64,000 nucleotides of DNA from Notospermus geniculatus (GCA_002633025.1 NMRB01000115.1:107272-171271), one strand, 5' to 3'. Counted from the first letter of the stretch, positions 31,676 through 42,558 are shown. A program made the numbers and translations. The notes: a model not told the origin generated them from the letters alone.

Positions 31676-32306
31676 GTAAGGATCCTACCCGATGTTTTGC
31701 TTGTCGAATGAACTGTATTGTCCTCCTTCATGCTTTCATTGTGTTTACGGGAAGGTTCACAAGTTCGTAACGCTTCGATGCAGCGCGCCAACGTTGGCAC
31801 CGGACGTTCCCTGTTCAGCCGATCACGAGTGGCACCATCCGTGGTGTCCAAAACCAGTCTGTCCCGGATCAAACCTTCCTTCAGAGCGTCAAACTCACAA
31901 GTCTCCGCCAGCTGGCGACGTCTCACCACGAACTGATCTACAGTCTCGCTCTCTTGTTGGGATGCCCTGAAGAACTTGCACCTTTCGAACAGCATGTGTT
32001 TCTGTGGCACGAAGTGTTTACCGAGTTCCTCCACGATGCTTCAGGATTTTGTTTGTCCTCCGCCGTTAAGGTCTGCAGACTATTCATAACACGAACACAA
32101 CCTGTGCCCATCACACTGAGAACACAGCATAGCTGCGACCTGCTTCTGGCCATTGACGTTCACTGTACCATCCGCATTCTTCAACTTCTCATTCACACCA
32201 GTAGCAAAACGTAATAGTCCCGCGATTGACGAAAAGTTTTCCAATTTTCACACATGTCCCCTTTGAGGTTGAGGGGCTCAGGTGCGGGAATCTGATAAGC
32301 AGCCAT
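31676..32306 (-). pseudogene. Gypsy Gag capsid region
   Basis: The start MAAYQIPAPEPLNLKGD is at 32306 on the minus strand. The capsid part includes FFRASQQESETVDQFVVRRR, QLAETCEFDALKEGLIRDRL and LDTTDGATRDRL, typical of Mag-like Gypsy Gag. Reading between start and capsid needs at least one frame change. The C-terminal part is cut off by the inserted block. Confidence 0.82.
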
Positions 32307-32785
32307 TGTTCATGTGTTGCGATCGGTTTCTGAGACACTCCTACACTGGCCCGTGAAATACTAGGCCTCGTACCCGATCAACGTTCCCAGCACAGCCCTA
32401 GGCCTAGATCGCTGTGATACACATACTACCGAATGAGTGACAAGGTCAACAGTACCGTCATTCACACTCGAAATTCCTCCTCAAGGCCACACTGAATTGA
32501 GACTGCTCGGATCCAAGCTACAGCCACGTGATTGACGCGGGAAAGTGTCTTGTACATTAGCACACTTGCACCGAGTGTCCTGTACCTTTGCGTGACCGAC
32601 TACTGACACACAGCAAACGGTACGGTAGTCCCACAGTCACAGACGAGCGGCAAGGCTTCCTAAACACAGGCCGCCGGCACCAAACTCCAGTCCACGCAGA
32701 ATAAAACGGCACTTACTCGACGATATGCAGACTCCGGCTCACTATTTCGCCATGGTTAACAGGCGAAGGACCACTTCTGACACCA
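32307..32785 (-). other. Gypsy 5' leader
   Basis: Untranslated leader between the primer-binding site (about 32771-32785) and the Gag start at 32306. No coding sequence. Confidence 0.65.
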
Positions 32786-32944
32786 TGTTTCATTTGACAA
32801 ATCACAGAGAACGAAACAGCATGTCAAACTATCAGAGGACATCTTTATTGAACCGCCCCCTGCCCAGATGGCAGCACCGTGCAGTTACACGTGGTGGAAC
32901 CTATCGTTTACAATAAAGTCACAAGATGGCAGCACCTTACAACA
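32786..32944 (-). repeat. 5' LTR of the Gypsy element
   Basis: Pairs with 24192-24350. Carries AGATGGCAG at 32866-32874 and 32924-32932. Confidence 0.92.
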
Positions 32945-33036
32945 GTTGGGTCTTGGATCTTGGATGTTGAATTAGGGTGTCCCGCCGCCTACCCATAGGA
33001 AGCTCTCACACATGCCACCCTAACTCTTATCAAATA

Positions 33037-34240
33037 GGCCGGGTTTATTTGGCAAGCATGCTTGCCAAGCAGTTCCCTTTTTCGTCCTTATTTAGCAAGC
33101 ATGCTTGCCGTCTAATGCTGAAAAATGTCCCTATTTGGCAAGCATGTCACGCCCCCTAATGAATATTAATCAGGATATGTGCTTGCCATATTATTCAGCA
33201 CGTTTGGCTATTAGGCAAGCAAATATGCCATATGTTTGTTATAACCTTGGAGGAAGTTATAACCTATCCAGGTGCAAGCAAGGGACAAGGGAGATCGGGG
33301 GGGGGGGCACAGTTACACAGAGCAAAAAACCTTATGTCCATGTTGTACTTTTTGGACGGAAAATTTGAGAGGCACCGCACGGTGCTGATTTTAGGCACGG
33401 GCGGGAGCGATAGTATTTTTTTTATCTTGAACTTACTTAACGGAACCCAAACATCAATATTCATGTAGTTACGGAGCATTGACTTGTGGCCAATGAGGCC
33501 ACCATCTGGCAGTCGTTTGTTGGCACCTTCCACTGTTCGGATCTATTTTTGTACGAAAACACAAAACGTTTCTTCTTGATATGACTTTTTGGTAATAAAG
33601 GAAAAAAACAAAAAAAAACGAAAAAAAAATAAAAGGAAAAAAATCACGAGTGTGATCACACAAGTTTCGAACCCGCGACATTGGGGTTGCTGGCCCATCA
33701 CTCTTTGCACTGGGCTAATTAACTGGCTGCCGATATCCGGTGGGAATTTATTAACTGGTTTAGGACAATGCAGGTAACTCGTCGTTTTAAACCAAACTTG
33801 GCGTACTGTTTGGCAAACCAGGGTCGATAAATAACCACTTTCTTCTGAAAATCGCTTGTAGGTGTCTCCTTTCCGCAATGCCCCCTCCACTAAACGATAT
33901 TTTCTGCCCTGCCAGCTGCTCTGGGGGCGCTGCATAATTAATGAGCTAGACGTGCATCCAAGACAGTACGCTTACTGCATACACAGCAGGTAACTGTGCA
34001 AATTAAAAGTTCGATGCCTTTAAAGCCGTCTTAAAATCTTCGTTGGAGGCATAGCCTACTCCCAATCGCAACTTTTCGATGCCTTTTGGCGAGGGCTGCG
34101 ACGGCGAGTCGGAGGACGCCATCTTCATCTTATGTTCGCATAATTAATGGGGTCTAATTAATATTCATTATTGTCTGCTTGCCATCTAAGACCAAATTTC
34201 TGTAATTCGGCAAGCATTTGCTTGCCAAATAACCACTTCC
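33037..34240. mobile_element. DNA transposon with GGCAAGCATGCTTGCC palindromes, 9-bp target duplication
   Basis: 1204 bp. Ends GG...TTTATTTGGCAAGC and GCTTGCCAAATAAC...CC. It is flanked by TATCAAATA at 33028-33036 and 34241-34249. The termini hold several GGCAAGCATGCTTGCC palindromes. No transposase is visible. A tRNA-derived sequence lies inside. Confidence 0.8.
33660..33728 (-). repeat. tRNA-derived SINE head
   Basis: On the minus strand TTAGCCCAGTGCAAAGAG (A box) and GCGGGTTCGAAACT (B box) are about 35 nt apart, matching an internal RNA polymerase III promoter. An A-rich stretch (plus strand 33599-33646) borders it. The arms do not pair as a functional tRNA. Confidence 0.6.
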
Positions 34241-34280
34241 TATCAAATAATGCAGAGCTTACACCGCTCGGTCGTGACAT

Positions 34281-34385
34281 TAGGGAGGTTGAGATCAGCG
34301 ACTCATTAAATTTGTCCTTGTTGTACAGAATTCTATCCGTATACGTATAAGTATTCGTGATAAGTCGCTGTTCTCAACCTTCCTA
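34281..34385. mobile_element. 105-bp MITE
   Basis: TAGGGAGGTTGAGATCAGCG and its complement CGCTGTTCTCAACCTTCCTA at the ends; about 32 bp of imperfect inverted repeat. Confidence 0.7.
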
Positions 34386-35236
34386 TTACTATTGGCGAAG
34401 CAACCCTCTGATGCTACGCCTCAACCACGACAGCCTCCTCTGGCCGGGATCCTACCCCCCCCCTCGCGAGCAAATACAGAACTATTGAGATTTATTGCAA
34501 ACGCAAAGCAAACAGAACATGAACGCCTTTTTAAAAAAAAGAACAATGTGTTGGACTAACGTCATTGATCTCGTGAAGTCACCCGTGCTAGGCCTATTGA
34601 TGTCGTTACTGTGGTGACTCTGTTTGTCAAAATAAAAATAATTATGCTTGTCTGCTGAAACAGGACAGAAATTGAGAACCTATACAGGAAAAGTTGCAAA
34701 CCACGGCTGACATTTCAGAATCAGCGGGTCACTCTTAGACCTGTCCACCGGACACCAAACATAGCCACTATTCACTGCTTAGATGACCTATTTCTCTTGT
34801 TGAGGGAAGATTGTCCTATGGTAAGTCAAGTTTTCATACACGTTCGACCTGTTTTAGGCCTGTGTACTCACAATATCATAGTACTGTGTAGAATGAATAC
34901 ATATGAAGAGTTTTGTCGCAAAGCGAGTTGAACATGACATTACATTGATCTAAAGCTGGTGGCAGACGTACAAATTCAAGTGTGTGAGATCACTTAAAGG
35001 TGGCAGCACACATACGAAAACCTCATTCGCCATGTCGGTAGGATGACATCCATAGTGCTTCGGTAAAAATATATCTGCGAGTTCTGTGTCCGGTGTAGAA
35101 TCTCATGCCCCCCCCCCCCCCGTAGATACCTTTTCAACAACGATGGTGGCTAACTAGTTCTCCCACATGACGTCGTGACCATTCATTCTGCAAGCATGAT
35201 ATTGAATGGTATTCTGACGTCATATGATGAGAACTG
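34386..35236. other. Unassigned spacer
   Basis: No gene was seen. C runs lie near 34455 and at 35107-35120. Confidence 0.35.
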
Positions 35237-35545
35237 TTGTTGGAAAGTTCTATAGGATGTTCCCCGACAATACATAAGGACGTCCTATTCCAGTCACCTC
35301 GTGCACCCCGACGAGCACTTCGTCCATTGATGTTAGGTAATGATGACATCCCACGGGGTGACTCTCATAAGCACCTCGGTGTTATTTTAGATGCCGGTCT
35401 CACATTCCATCAACATATTGAATATACTGTCAATAAATGTAATAATAAATTGAACCCCATCGCTGAATTGAAAAATAAGGTTGGTTCAAAACATTTGCAA
35501 CAAATGTACAATTCCTATGTACTCCCTCACCTGGAATATGCCCCT
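35237..35545 (+). pseudogene. LINE (CR1/L2-like) reverse transcriptase C-terminal fragment
   Basis: The frame contains HKHLGVILDAGLTFHQHIEY (the conserved K-x-LGV block), KCNNKLNPI, and MYNSYVLPHLEYA (the YxxxxxPhLEY block). These are the thumb-side motifs of non-LTR reverse transcriptases. The catalytic domain upstream is missing, and the sequence breaks at LEYAP. The remainder of the same type of protein resumes at 38295. Confidence 0.8.
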
Positions 35546-36030
35546 GCGAAACGAATTTTAGTTGAGATGGATATTATTGGAAATAACTGGAATTTCCAGC
35601 TCGAAGCTGGCATAAGGTGACACTTATAATATTTAGAAAATTTCATGGAAAAGGCACATCTGGTAATAGGTGGTACAAACTGGAACTTTTTCCATTGGCT
35701 GGAAATTGCTGGTATTTTCTGGAACTCCCTTTTAAGAGCAAAATTCCAAGGCTGGAAACTTTTGTCACTTCTGTTTTGGAATGTCAATACTTGGAATAAG
35801 CTGGAAATTTTAAATGCAATCTTTCTGACAGTGATTGGGAAAAGCTGGAACTTTCAAATATCGCCAAAATTCTTTGCAAAATGTAAAGTTCCACCTTTTT
35901 CCACTTTTTCTCAAGTACACAGGCTTGGAGGAAAGGAGGTCACCCAGGCATACACCTGATATGCCTGACATCCGTTTTAGCGGGACAATCAAGTAACCGT
36001 TCAACGGTTCATTCGAAGTGAGTCACAGCA
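35546..36030. repeat. CTGGAA/TTCCAG-rich block
   Basis: Words such as CTGGAATTTCCAGCT, GGAAATTGCTGG and TTCTGGAACTCC recur, as they do at 37030-37680. The two blocks bracket tandem duplications and may be the ends of one insertion that separates the LINE fragments. Confidence 0.5.
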
Positions 36031-36670
36031 ATGGAAACATTTACTCCGTTTTCTGTCCATCAAAATAGCCAGTTTCTATAAATCTGACAATCGGATTTTA
36101 TTGTACCACGCTCAAGGACTACAACCTAACATGACTAATAAATGGAGTTGACTTTTTGCCGTTGATTCTAAGCGGATTCGTCCATATTTAGCGTGATTCG
36201 GCGTCAGTTTTAAATGGAAACATTACTGAAAACGGGCTCGGTGTACACAACGGAATGGGAAAAGAGTAAGTAGCTGTGTTTCAGTTTCTATTTCTATGCT
36301 CCATTTCTTTAAAAAGGTTTTGTCTGATAACTTATTCAAAAACATTTATGGAAACATTTACTCCGTTTTCTCTCCATCAAAATAGCCAGTTTCTATAAAT
36401 CTGACAATCGGATTTTATTGTACCACGCCCAAGGACTACACCACTAACATGACTAATAAATGGAGTTGACTTTTTGCCGTTGATTCTAAGCGGATTCGTC
36501 CATATTTAGCCTGATTCGGCGTCAGTTTTAAATGGAAACATTACTGAAAACGGGCTCGGTGTACACAACGGAATGCTTTGGGAAAAGAGTAAGTAGCTGT
36601 GTTTCAGTTTCTATTTCTATGCTCCATTTCTTTAAAGAGGTTTTGTCTGATAACTTATTCAAAAACATTT
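36031..36670. repeat. Tandem duplication, 317 + 323 bp
   Basis: Unit 1 (36031-36347) and unit 2 (36348-36670) are nearly identical and both start ATGGAAACATTTACTCCGTT. Unit 2 has six extra bases (CTTTGG near 36576) and a few substitutions, so the duplication is recent. Confidence 0.9.
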
Positions 36671-36730
36671 ACAATGAGGCTCTCAAAATAAAGACGTGGA
36701 TTCTTGAATATTTTTTCACTGCCATAGGCC

Positions 36731-37018
36731 TACTATTTCCACACATGCACTGAAAGACTGTTGGAATGCCAGGTATTTCGAGGCCACAGCGATCAACTCG
36801 GCTACAGTTCAGATGACCTTCTAACCCCGCATAACCCAGGACGGGTTCCAAGGATGACAGGCACGAAAGATGACTACTATTTCCACACATGCACTGAAAG
36901 ACTGTTGGAATGCCAGGTATTTCTAGGCCACAGCGATCAACTCGGCTACAGTTCAGATGACCTTCAAACCCCGCATAACCCAGGACGGGTTCCAAGGATG
37001 ACAGGTACGAAAGATGCC
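36731..37018. repeat. Tandem duplication, 144-bp unit x2
   Basis: TACTATTTCCACACATGCAC begins each unit (36731 and 36875). The units differ by only a few bases. Because 144 is a multiple of three, both strands stay open, giving a repeated 48-residue peptide on each strand. No known domain was recognised. Confidence 0.85.
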
Positions 37019-37029
37019 AGCTATTGCCA

Positions 37030-37680
37030 ATAAATGACAGAACAGGTACTGGTACATAGCTGGCATGATTTTTTCCACCTTATTCCAGCTCTGGAATATT
37101 ACTGGCGTTCAGAATGACGTGCTGGATGTCATGATGCAGTCCCGTCAGGTGCTGCACTCTTTAGAGGAGCCATGGTGGTGTGGTGTTGTAGTTTGGGTCT
37201 CTGACTCTGCGCAGCAGTCAGGCGCCCCAGTGAGACGCGAGAATATGTGAAGATTTTAAAGTTGCATCATCATTTTTTAACTCTGTGTACTGCATTTTAT
37301 TTAAATTTCCATCTATTCTCAACAAATGACAGCCCAGATTTTGGTAAATCAGCTGCCAAAATTTTTTCCACCTTATTCCAGCTCTGGAATAATAACAGGT
37401 ACCAAGATGACAGCTATTGCCAACAAATGACAGCCCACATATTGGTAAATCAGCTGGCAAGATTTTTTCCACCTTATTCCAGCTCTGGAATAATAAAAGC
37501 AGCAAATGTCAGGTTATGCTAGCTTTTTCCACCTTGCTGGCATTTTCTGGCACCACCAATACCAAAATACTGCGAAACTCCAGCCCTGGCATTTTCTGGA
37601 ATTTCCAGCTATTTCCAATCTTCTGTCAAGGAAAAATCAATTGGAATTAAATGGAAAATCCCAGCTTAAAGCTGACAGGT
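37030..37680. repeat. TTATTCCAGCTCTGGAATAA-containing tandem block
   Basis: The phrase CCACCTTATTCCAGCTCTGG occurs at about 37076, 37369 and 37469; the last two belong to a ~98-bp tandem repeat with AATGACAGCCCA and GGTAAATCAGCTG. CTGGAA words continue to 37680. Confidence 0.7.
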
Positions 37681-37716
37681 CAGATATACTCTCCGACTTG
37701 TATGCAAAAATTTTTA

Positions 37717-37757
37717 CGCTCAACTTCGGCAGACCACGAGGCTGCCGAAGTCGAGCG
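37717..37757. repeat. Short strong hairpin
   Basis: CGCTCAACTTCGGCAG pairs with CTGCCGAAGTCGAGCG (one mismatch) around a 9-nt loop. Function unknown. Confidence 0.6.
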
Positions 37758-38294
37758 TTCGGTAATGTTCGTAATGTACACTAAGCTTCCTACCTTGAAA
37801 CACCCACTACACCCTGCGCATACCAACTACGTCATCATTTACTCGCCTGACAACCGGATGTGAAGGATCGAGGGCTCTGCATAGACAGAGGTAGGCTCCA
37901 AATATACAGTGTACGTATCCAAAAAAATCGCATGCAATATGCGTCAAAAATGCAGGAAGTCCAAACGGAAACTAATAAATTCCGACTGCCACTGGCAGTA
38001 AAGTATGGCAATTCGAGAACACATATGCAAATACGGGATTTGTCCTCAATAAATATCATCTCCGGTCTTGATATTAGCGGGTCCAACCACGCTCGCTCCA
38101 ACGCCTCCACACTGGAGGTGTTCGCCATGAATTCATGCATGTAGGCCTATGTGCTGATTGGCCTCGCCCAAAGTTGTAATCGCGTGACACTATGGAGAAC
38201 CGAAAGGGGAATTAGGAGTTCTGTTATTCAAAGGAGGTAGGCCTGTAAACCACACTGCCAAGCCAAACTTTGAATGACGATTTACCGCCCTTTC
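37758..38294. other. Unassigned spacer
   Basis: No gene was recognised. Palindrome-derived frames here lack motifs. Confidence 0.3.
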
Positions 38295-38890
38295 TCTCTC
38301 GGCTTTAGGATCAGTATCGTAACCCTGTATTCGATAATCGTGAATTTATAATCCCCGTCCGAACTTCGCATTCTCTCCGTCGTTCAGCAATACCCTCCTC
38401 TATCCGCCTCTGGGACTCATTACCCCGTGAAATAATGGGCTCTTTTTCACGCAACTCCTTCAAATACAAATTGAAAAGATATCTAGGTCCTAAATACATA
38501 TACCCTTCAACTAGGCTCAACCTTGCACGCAAACAGGAAATATTATACTTAATAGGGCTCGTTGTGATCTCATTTTTAAAAGCCATCTGTTCGCCCATAA
38601 CTTCGTCAATGTGAACGATCCCAAGTGCCCTTGCGGCTACCGTCAACAGTCCACACAGCATGTTCTTTTTAACTGTCCCCTTTTGAATAATCAACGTTCT
38701 TTATTTGAAGCTGATATCAACAGTATTCCTGAATTTGATTCTATTCTGTACAATTCTAATCCTCGTAGTACACGCTTGCAGATCCTCTTACATGGTTCCA
38801 CAAATTATCGCCATTTTTCTATTAAAAATGTATTGTCCGAAACAGCTGATTTCTTATTGTGTGCCGAAGAACTTTACCAATCTTTATAGC
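38295..38890 (+). pseudogene. LINE (CR1/L2-like) C-terminal fragment
   Basis: The frame reads PVRTSHSLRRSAIPSSIRLWDSL followed by a K-rich LKRYLGPK segment. After a frame change it reads NDPKCPCGYRQQSTQHVLFNCP, a Cys-rich C-terminal motif of many LINE ORF2 proteins, ending in ADFLLCAEELYQSL. It lies in the same orientation as 35237-35545 and probably belonged to the same insertion. Confidence 0.72.
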
Positions 38891-39186
38891 CTATCCTGTC
38901 CAACACGGTTGCCCTCTATCTCCAACTTACTGTACATGTACATAATTTGCTATAGTCTCTGGGAGTTTTGCCACGATCACAGTCTCATCGCCTTCACATC
39001 TGCACCATCATTGCCTATATTTTTTATTTATTTATTTATTTCGTACAAGGAATGTACAATAATCAGCAGTGCTTACATGTGCAAAAAAAGGCAAGGTGTG
39101 AGTGAATTGACTTATGGAGAGGCAAATGGTATTACATCGAATCTTCCAGTATTCAGCACCATAAATATTATCTATATCACAAAGCA
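38891..39186. other. LINE 3' region or spacer
   Basis: AT-rich, with a TTTA run at 39016-39041. No reading frame of interest. Confidence 0.3.
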
Positions 39187-39486
39187 TTAATTTGTACATA
39201 AGATATTAACCGCTGCATTAAGTTCTCCCCTATTCAAGATCGAGTAGTCCCCCCTATCCCGCATTGTCAATAGTTCTCTAATTAAAGCTGACGTGAACGA
39301 ACAAAGAGCCCCCATGCGACGAGCAAGAGAATTGCAAATGCCCTGCAAACACCTCAAACGAAGGCTCAGAACATGATACACCCCACGACGCCAGGAGGGC
39401 GCCACCTTATTTGCTATCAGGCAACAGAGCTGTCAACATCTCCGGATACCTCTTACACTACTCAAAGAAAAAAAATTGAAGTCATT

Positions 39487-39541
39487 TAGACGGGATTCGA
39501 ACCGTCGAACACCGCTCTATCCACTCGGTCAACGAGCCAAC
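39487..39541 (-). repeat. tRNA-like module without anticodon arm
   Basis: On the minus strand GGCTCGTTGACCGAGTGG is followed by ATAGAGC, giving a 4-bp D stem. Then GACGGTTCGAATCCCGTC forms the T arm with A- and B-box consensus. Only about eight bases lie between the arms, so an anticodon arm is missing; this is not a working tRNA. Confidence 0.6.
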
Positions 39542-39638
39542 TGACAGGGTAATGATTTATGTTTGTCATAGACGTAGGCCTTCGACTTACGTTATAATGC
39601 TACGAATAAGAGAAAACATGTGAAATCTTCCAACAAGT

Positions 39639-39707
39639 TCGGTGGCTGAATGGGGAAGACAGCGGGACAGAGATAACAAGGTGCGGGTTCGATTCCCAGC
39701 GGGGTCA
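39639..39707 (+). repeat. tRNA-like module (degenerate)
   Basis: GGTGGCTGAATGGGGAAGAC resembles the A-box region of serine/leucine tRNAs, and GCGGGTTCGATTCCCAGC the B box, at tRNA-like spacing. Acceptor arms do not pair well. Probably a pol III promoter remnant of a SINE. Confidence 0.55.
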
Positions 39708-40161
39708 AACTTTTTTCTTTGAAAAAAGTGTTCAGCAGGAGCTCACCACAGATGTTGACACCTCGAAAGCTCGATGACAAATGAGGTGGCGCCCTCCTGA
39801 CCTCGTGGGGCCTATCATGTTCTGAGCCTTCGTTTGAGGTATTTGCAGGGCGTTTGCAATTCTCTTGCTCGCCGCATGAGGTCTTTTTGTTCGTTCACGT
39901 CAGCTTTAAGCCCACAATTGGTTCACCGTTCTGCCCATGCAATCGCTTGATCTCATCGATATAATTTGGTAGTTCTGTTCTGTCAAGTCTGAATTTCTCA
40001 CAAGCTACACTGACATTTCTTGAAACATTTGACCTACTTCCAGCTACTGCTAGTTGCGCTGACAGTTTTACGAGCTCATTGTTGCTTTCTTTAGCTTTAA
40101 TCATAAACTTGATCCCCCTTGCCAGTAACTGATGTTCTATTGGTAAATCACTGCATATCAT

Positions 40162-40925
40162 ATGGACGAGTCGCGAATATTTCCATGTGACTAGCTAAGA
40201 GGACCGGTAAAGCTCTGCTTTGGCCCTCCTTTGAATTCTATTGTACATTTCTCTTCAAATAAACAGATATATATATATAATACATTTATGGATTAAGCGG
40301 CACCATTGATTTGGAGTCTAGATAGACCAAGACCCTTAATCCTGTGACAAACAATACAGTGGGACATCAGGAAGACGGGGACATTAGATTCTATCACACC
40401 TGAACACGGCTCATTGACACGATTTCCAAAATTCAGGGTTATCGGAAGCAGGGAGCAGTTTACATTTTGGGGTAGGAGTTGGGATGACCCCAGTTTGAAT
40501 AAGTAGAAGAAAGGTGATTTGCAAAAATAAAAAGATTCATTGTAGAAACAGAAGCCGAGGTGCTATAGGTGCCTTACCAGGGGCACAATGATTGCGTGGA
40601 TGCAGATGAAAGTGTCAGTGAGAGGGTGTATTGTGCATGATGCCAAAATGCACCCTCCCATGAAATTTGAAGTGAAATACTGAGCAGCAGGTTTGAAGAT
40701 GTCAAAGGGATAAGGGAGTGTTGTGTAACCAAAGGAGGTTGTCCAGAAATGTTTGTTTTGAGAACGTTTTTGTTGATCATCCTTTTTACACTCCGTACGC
40801 CATGGACGATCACACTGCCGAAGATGTCCCGGTTCGGATCCCATATCACACAAGCATTTAGTAGGCCTACCTGATCCTACCAACCTGCGCGCAGCAGTCG
40901 TGGCTTATTTGGTAGGACCAGTATT
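40162..40925. other. Unassigned spacer
   Basis: No gene was recognised. An (AT)n run lies near 40270. The last nine bases, ACCAGTATT, are the left target duplication of the next element. Confidence 0.35.
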
Positions 40926-41568
40926 GCTGAATCGGTTAATGTCGTCCTGGGTACACCTCATTATTACCCAGGGTAATCCTGGGTAATCCTTTTTGTTACC
41001 CAGGATCGTCCTGGGTACAAATAAGGTACCTTTACATTACCAAGTTTTAAAATCCGCGCCATTTTCCACCTGTGCCCGAGGTTGTGGTGCGTGCGTTCAC
41101 ATTCTCGCTGGTATTTGCCCCTCCCACTGCATATCATGGTGTCGCGTGCAAGCCACTTCAGTTTCGCATCAACTCTGACACCTGCTTTCAACTTGTACAT
41201 TGCTGTATCTACCATTACCGACATCCATCAGATTTTCCTTCAGCCCTCTTCCTTTTGAAATGAAAATCCCATCCCTATTGGATGGGATAGATTGCAAATA
41301 CGCCTGTAAATCGCAGTCTTTAACGCGAGTTGCCATTCTGACACCTGCTGACAATCACCACGTCAAAATGCACGTGTATAAATTCGTGGCGGGCTAGAAT
41401 AAGATAGTACCGTACCTCGAGCGCCAGTGGAAAATGGCGCGGACTTCAAACTGGGTAATGTTAAGGTACCTTATTTATACCCAGGATCGTCCTGGGTAAC
41501 AAAAAGGATTACACAGAATACCCAGGGTAATAATGAAGTGTACCCAGGACGACATTAACCGATTCAGC
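40926..41568. mobile_element. GCTGAA-family element with perfect 9-bp target duplication
   Basis: 643 bp. Ends GCTGAATCGGTTAATGTCGT and complement; inverted homology continues ~130 bp (GGTACC...ACATTACC, CGCGCCATTTTCCACC...). It is flanked by ACCAGTATT at 40917-40925 and 41569-41577. A 9-bp duplication is usual for Mutator-like elements (also seen in Merlin). Non-coding. Confidence 0.88.
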
Positions 41569-41736
41569 ACCAGTATTGGCCGCCGTTTTTGGAGGAATTC
41601 TGCCAGTGACGTCAATGGGAAATTTTATGTAAATTATGTAAATTTATGTAAATTCTCAACACAGCTGACGTGCCGGAATCCATATAGAAGGTGACCTCCA
41701 TTTGACCCAGAAATCCACCAATCAGGAAGGTGTTAA

Positions 41737-42284
41737 CCCTTTAGTACCTAGTGTCCACAAACGTGTACATTACGTAATACCTGTTAATATCAGACATCAA
41801 AAAAAATATGTCCCACATACACCCCTTGACATGATCAATAGCCTAAAGCCCACATGTGTGGACATTTAGTTCTCATTATCAATGACAGAGGGCAGCACTA
41901 GTCAATGTGCAATGCTCTTGAAGGTGATGACCACATATGTGGACAACAGGCTGTCGAGGAATATGATTTTTTCAAAATTCCTTTTTGATTTATTTCCGTG
42001 ATTGGCTATTGTTAACTGGATTAAAATCAGTTTGTAATCTAAGTTGATGTCCTTCTTGATTATGATGATGATCATGATGATGTCGATGTACTATGAGACA
42101 AAATGGCTGATTCTGAACCATTCCTGCATAACCTGGTGTCCACATATGTGGCCGCTTGAAAATGATTGGCTGATGCAAATTTTTAAAAAAAAAATATATA
42201 TTTGTCTTACATACACCCGAAAATGGCCTGCAGACACGATTTAGAGGTTTTCCCTACAAAAAACCCGGTTGAGGCACTAAAGGG
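41737..42284. mobile_element. TTAA-flanked MITE (piggyBac-like ends)
   Basis: 548 bp, ends CCCTTTAGTACCT and complement AGGCACTAAAGGG, flanked by TTAA (41733-41736, 42285-42288). CC-initial termini with TTAA fit piggyBac. Inside are four TCCACA-T/C-GTG palindromes such as CCACATATGTGG. Confidence 0.8.
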
Positions 42285-42431
42285 TTAAAAATAGAAATAC
42301 ATCAACACAATATTTCCTCTAGGCCTACTTATCACATGCACCAGCACCGGCCATTCAGATTCACGAACGCGATAGGCGATACCGGTCCTAACATATGCAA
42401 AAAGCCGATGTAAAATGCGTCAGTTACCACT

Positions 42432-42558
42432 TGCCCGACCGCACAGAAAGTCCGATAGTGGTAGCAGCGCCTATCGGCAATTAGTTACAACGCATTTTCC
42501 CATTACCTAAACCACCGATCACCGAGAGCACTATCGGACTTTCTGTGCAGTCGGCCCT
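42432..42558. mobile_element. GACCGCACAGAAAGTC-family MITE, second copy
   Basis: Terminal inverted repeats of ~28 bp (GACCGCACAGAAAGTCCGAT, CACTATCGGACTTTCTGTGC). Same family as 2878-2990. Confidence 0.75.

Larger units (their letters stand above)
24192..32944 (-). mobile_element. Ty3/Gypsy LTR retrotransposon, full-length but dead and nested
   Basis: 159-bp LTRs at 24192-24350 and 32786-32944 bound the element, with GTTGG duplicated at 24187-24191 and 32945-32949. Just inside the 5' LTR (right side) a primer-binding site reads TGGTGTCAGAAGTGG on the minus strand. A purine-rich tract lies next to the left LTR (24351-24370). The order on the minus strand is gag, CCHC knuckles, protease, reverse transcriptase, RNase H, integrase and a proline-rich tail, as in Ty3/Gypsy. 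It is inactivated by a frameshift near 27600, a stop at 26459-26461 and foreign blocks at 25058-25888, about 26770-27150, 28296-29092 and about 29945-31670. Confidence 0.92.
39286..39905. mobile_element. TTAA-flanked element with ~130-bp inverted repeats and two tRNA-like modules
   Basis: 620 bp. Ends AGCTGACGTGAACGAACAAA and its complement, flanked by TTAA at 39282-39285 and 39906-39909. The inverted repeats run to about 39418 and 39783 with a few differences. Between them are two tRNA-like sequences pointing away from each other (39487-39541 minus, 39639-39707 plus). No transposase is encoded. Confidence 0.82.
39187..40161 (-). pseudogene. LINE ORF2 C-terminal fragment interrupted by a TTAA element
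   Basis: The minus-strand frame 40161-39910 contains EKFRLDRTELPNYIDEI and KRLHGQNGEPIVGL. After the insertion at 39286-39905 the same protein type resumes at 39285 with IRELLTMRDRGDYS and AAVNILCTN up to 39187. The two parts join in frame once the insertion and one TTAA are discounted. This is an inference from the known C-termini of animal LINEs; the reverse transcriptase core is absent. Confidence 0.6.

Noticed and set aside
39487-39541. Functional tRNA gene
   Set aside because: No room for an anticodon arm and the acceptor stem does not pair; treated as tRNA-derived repeat.
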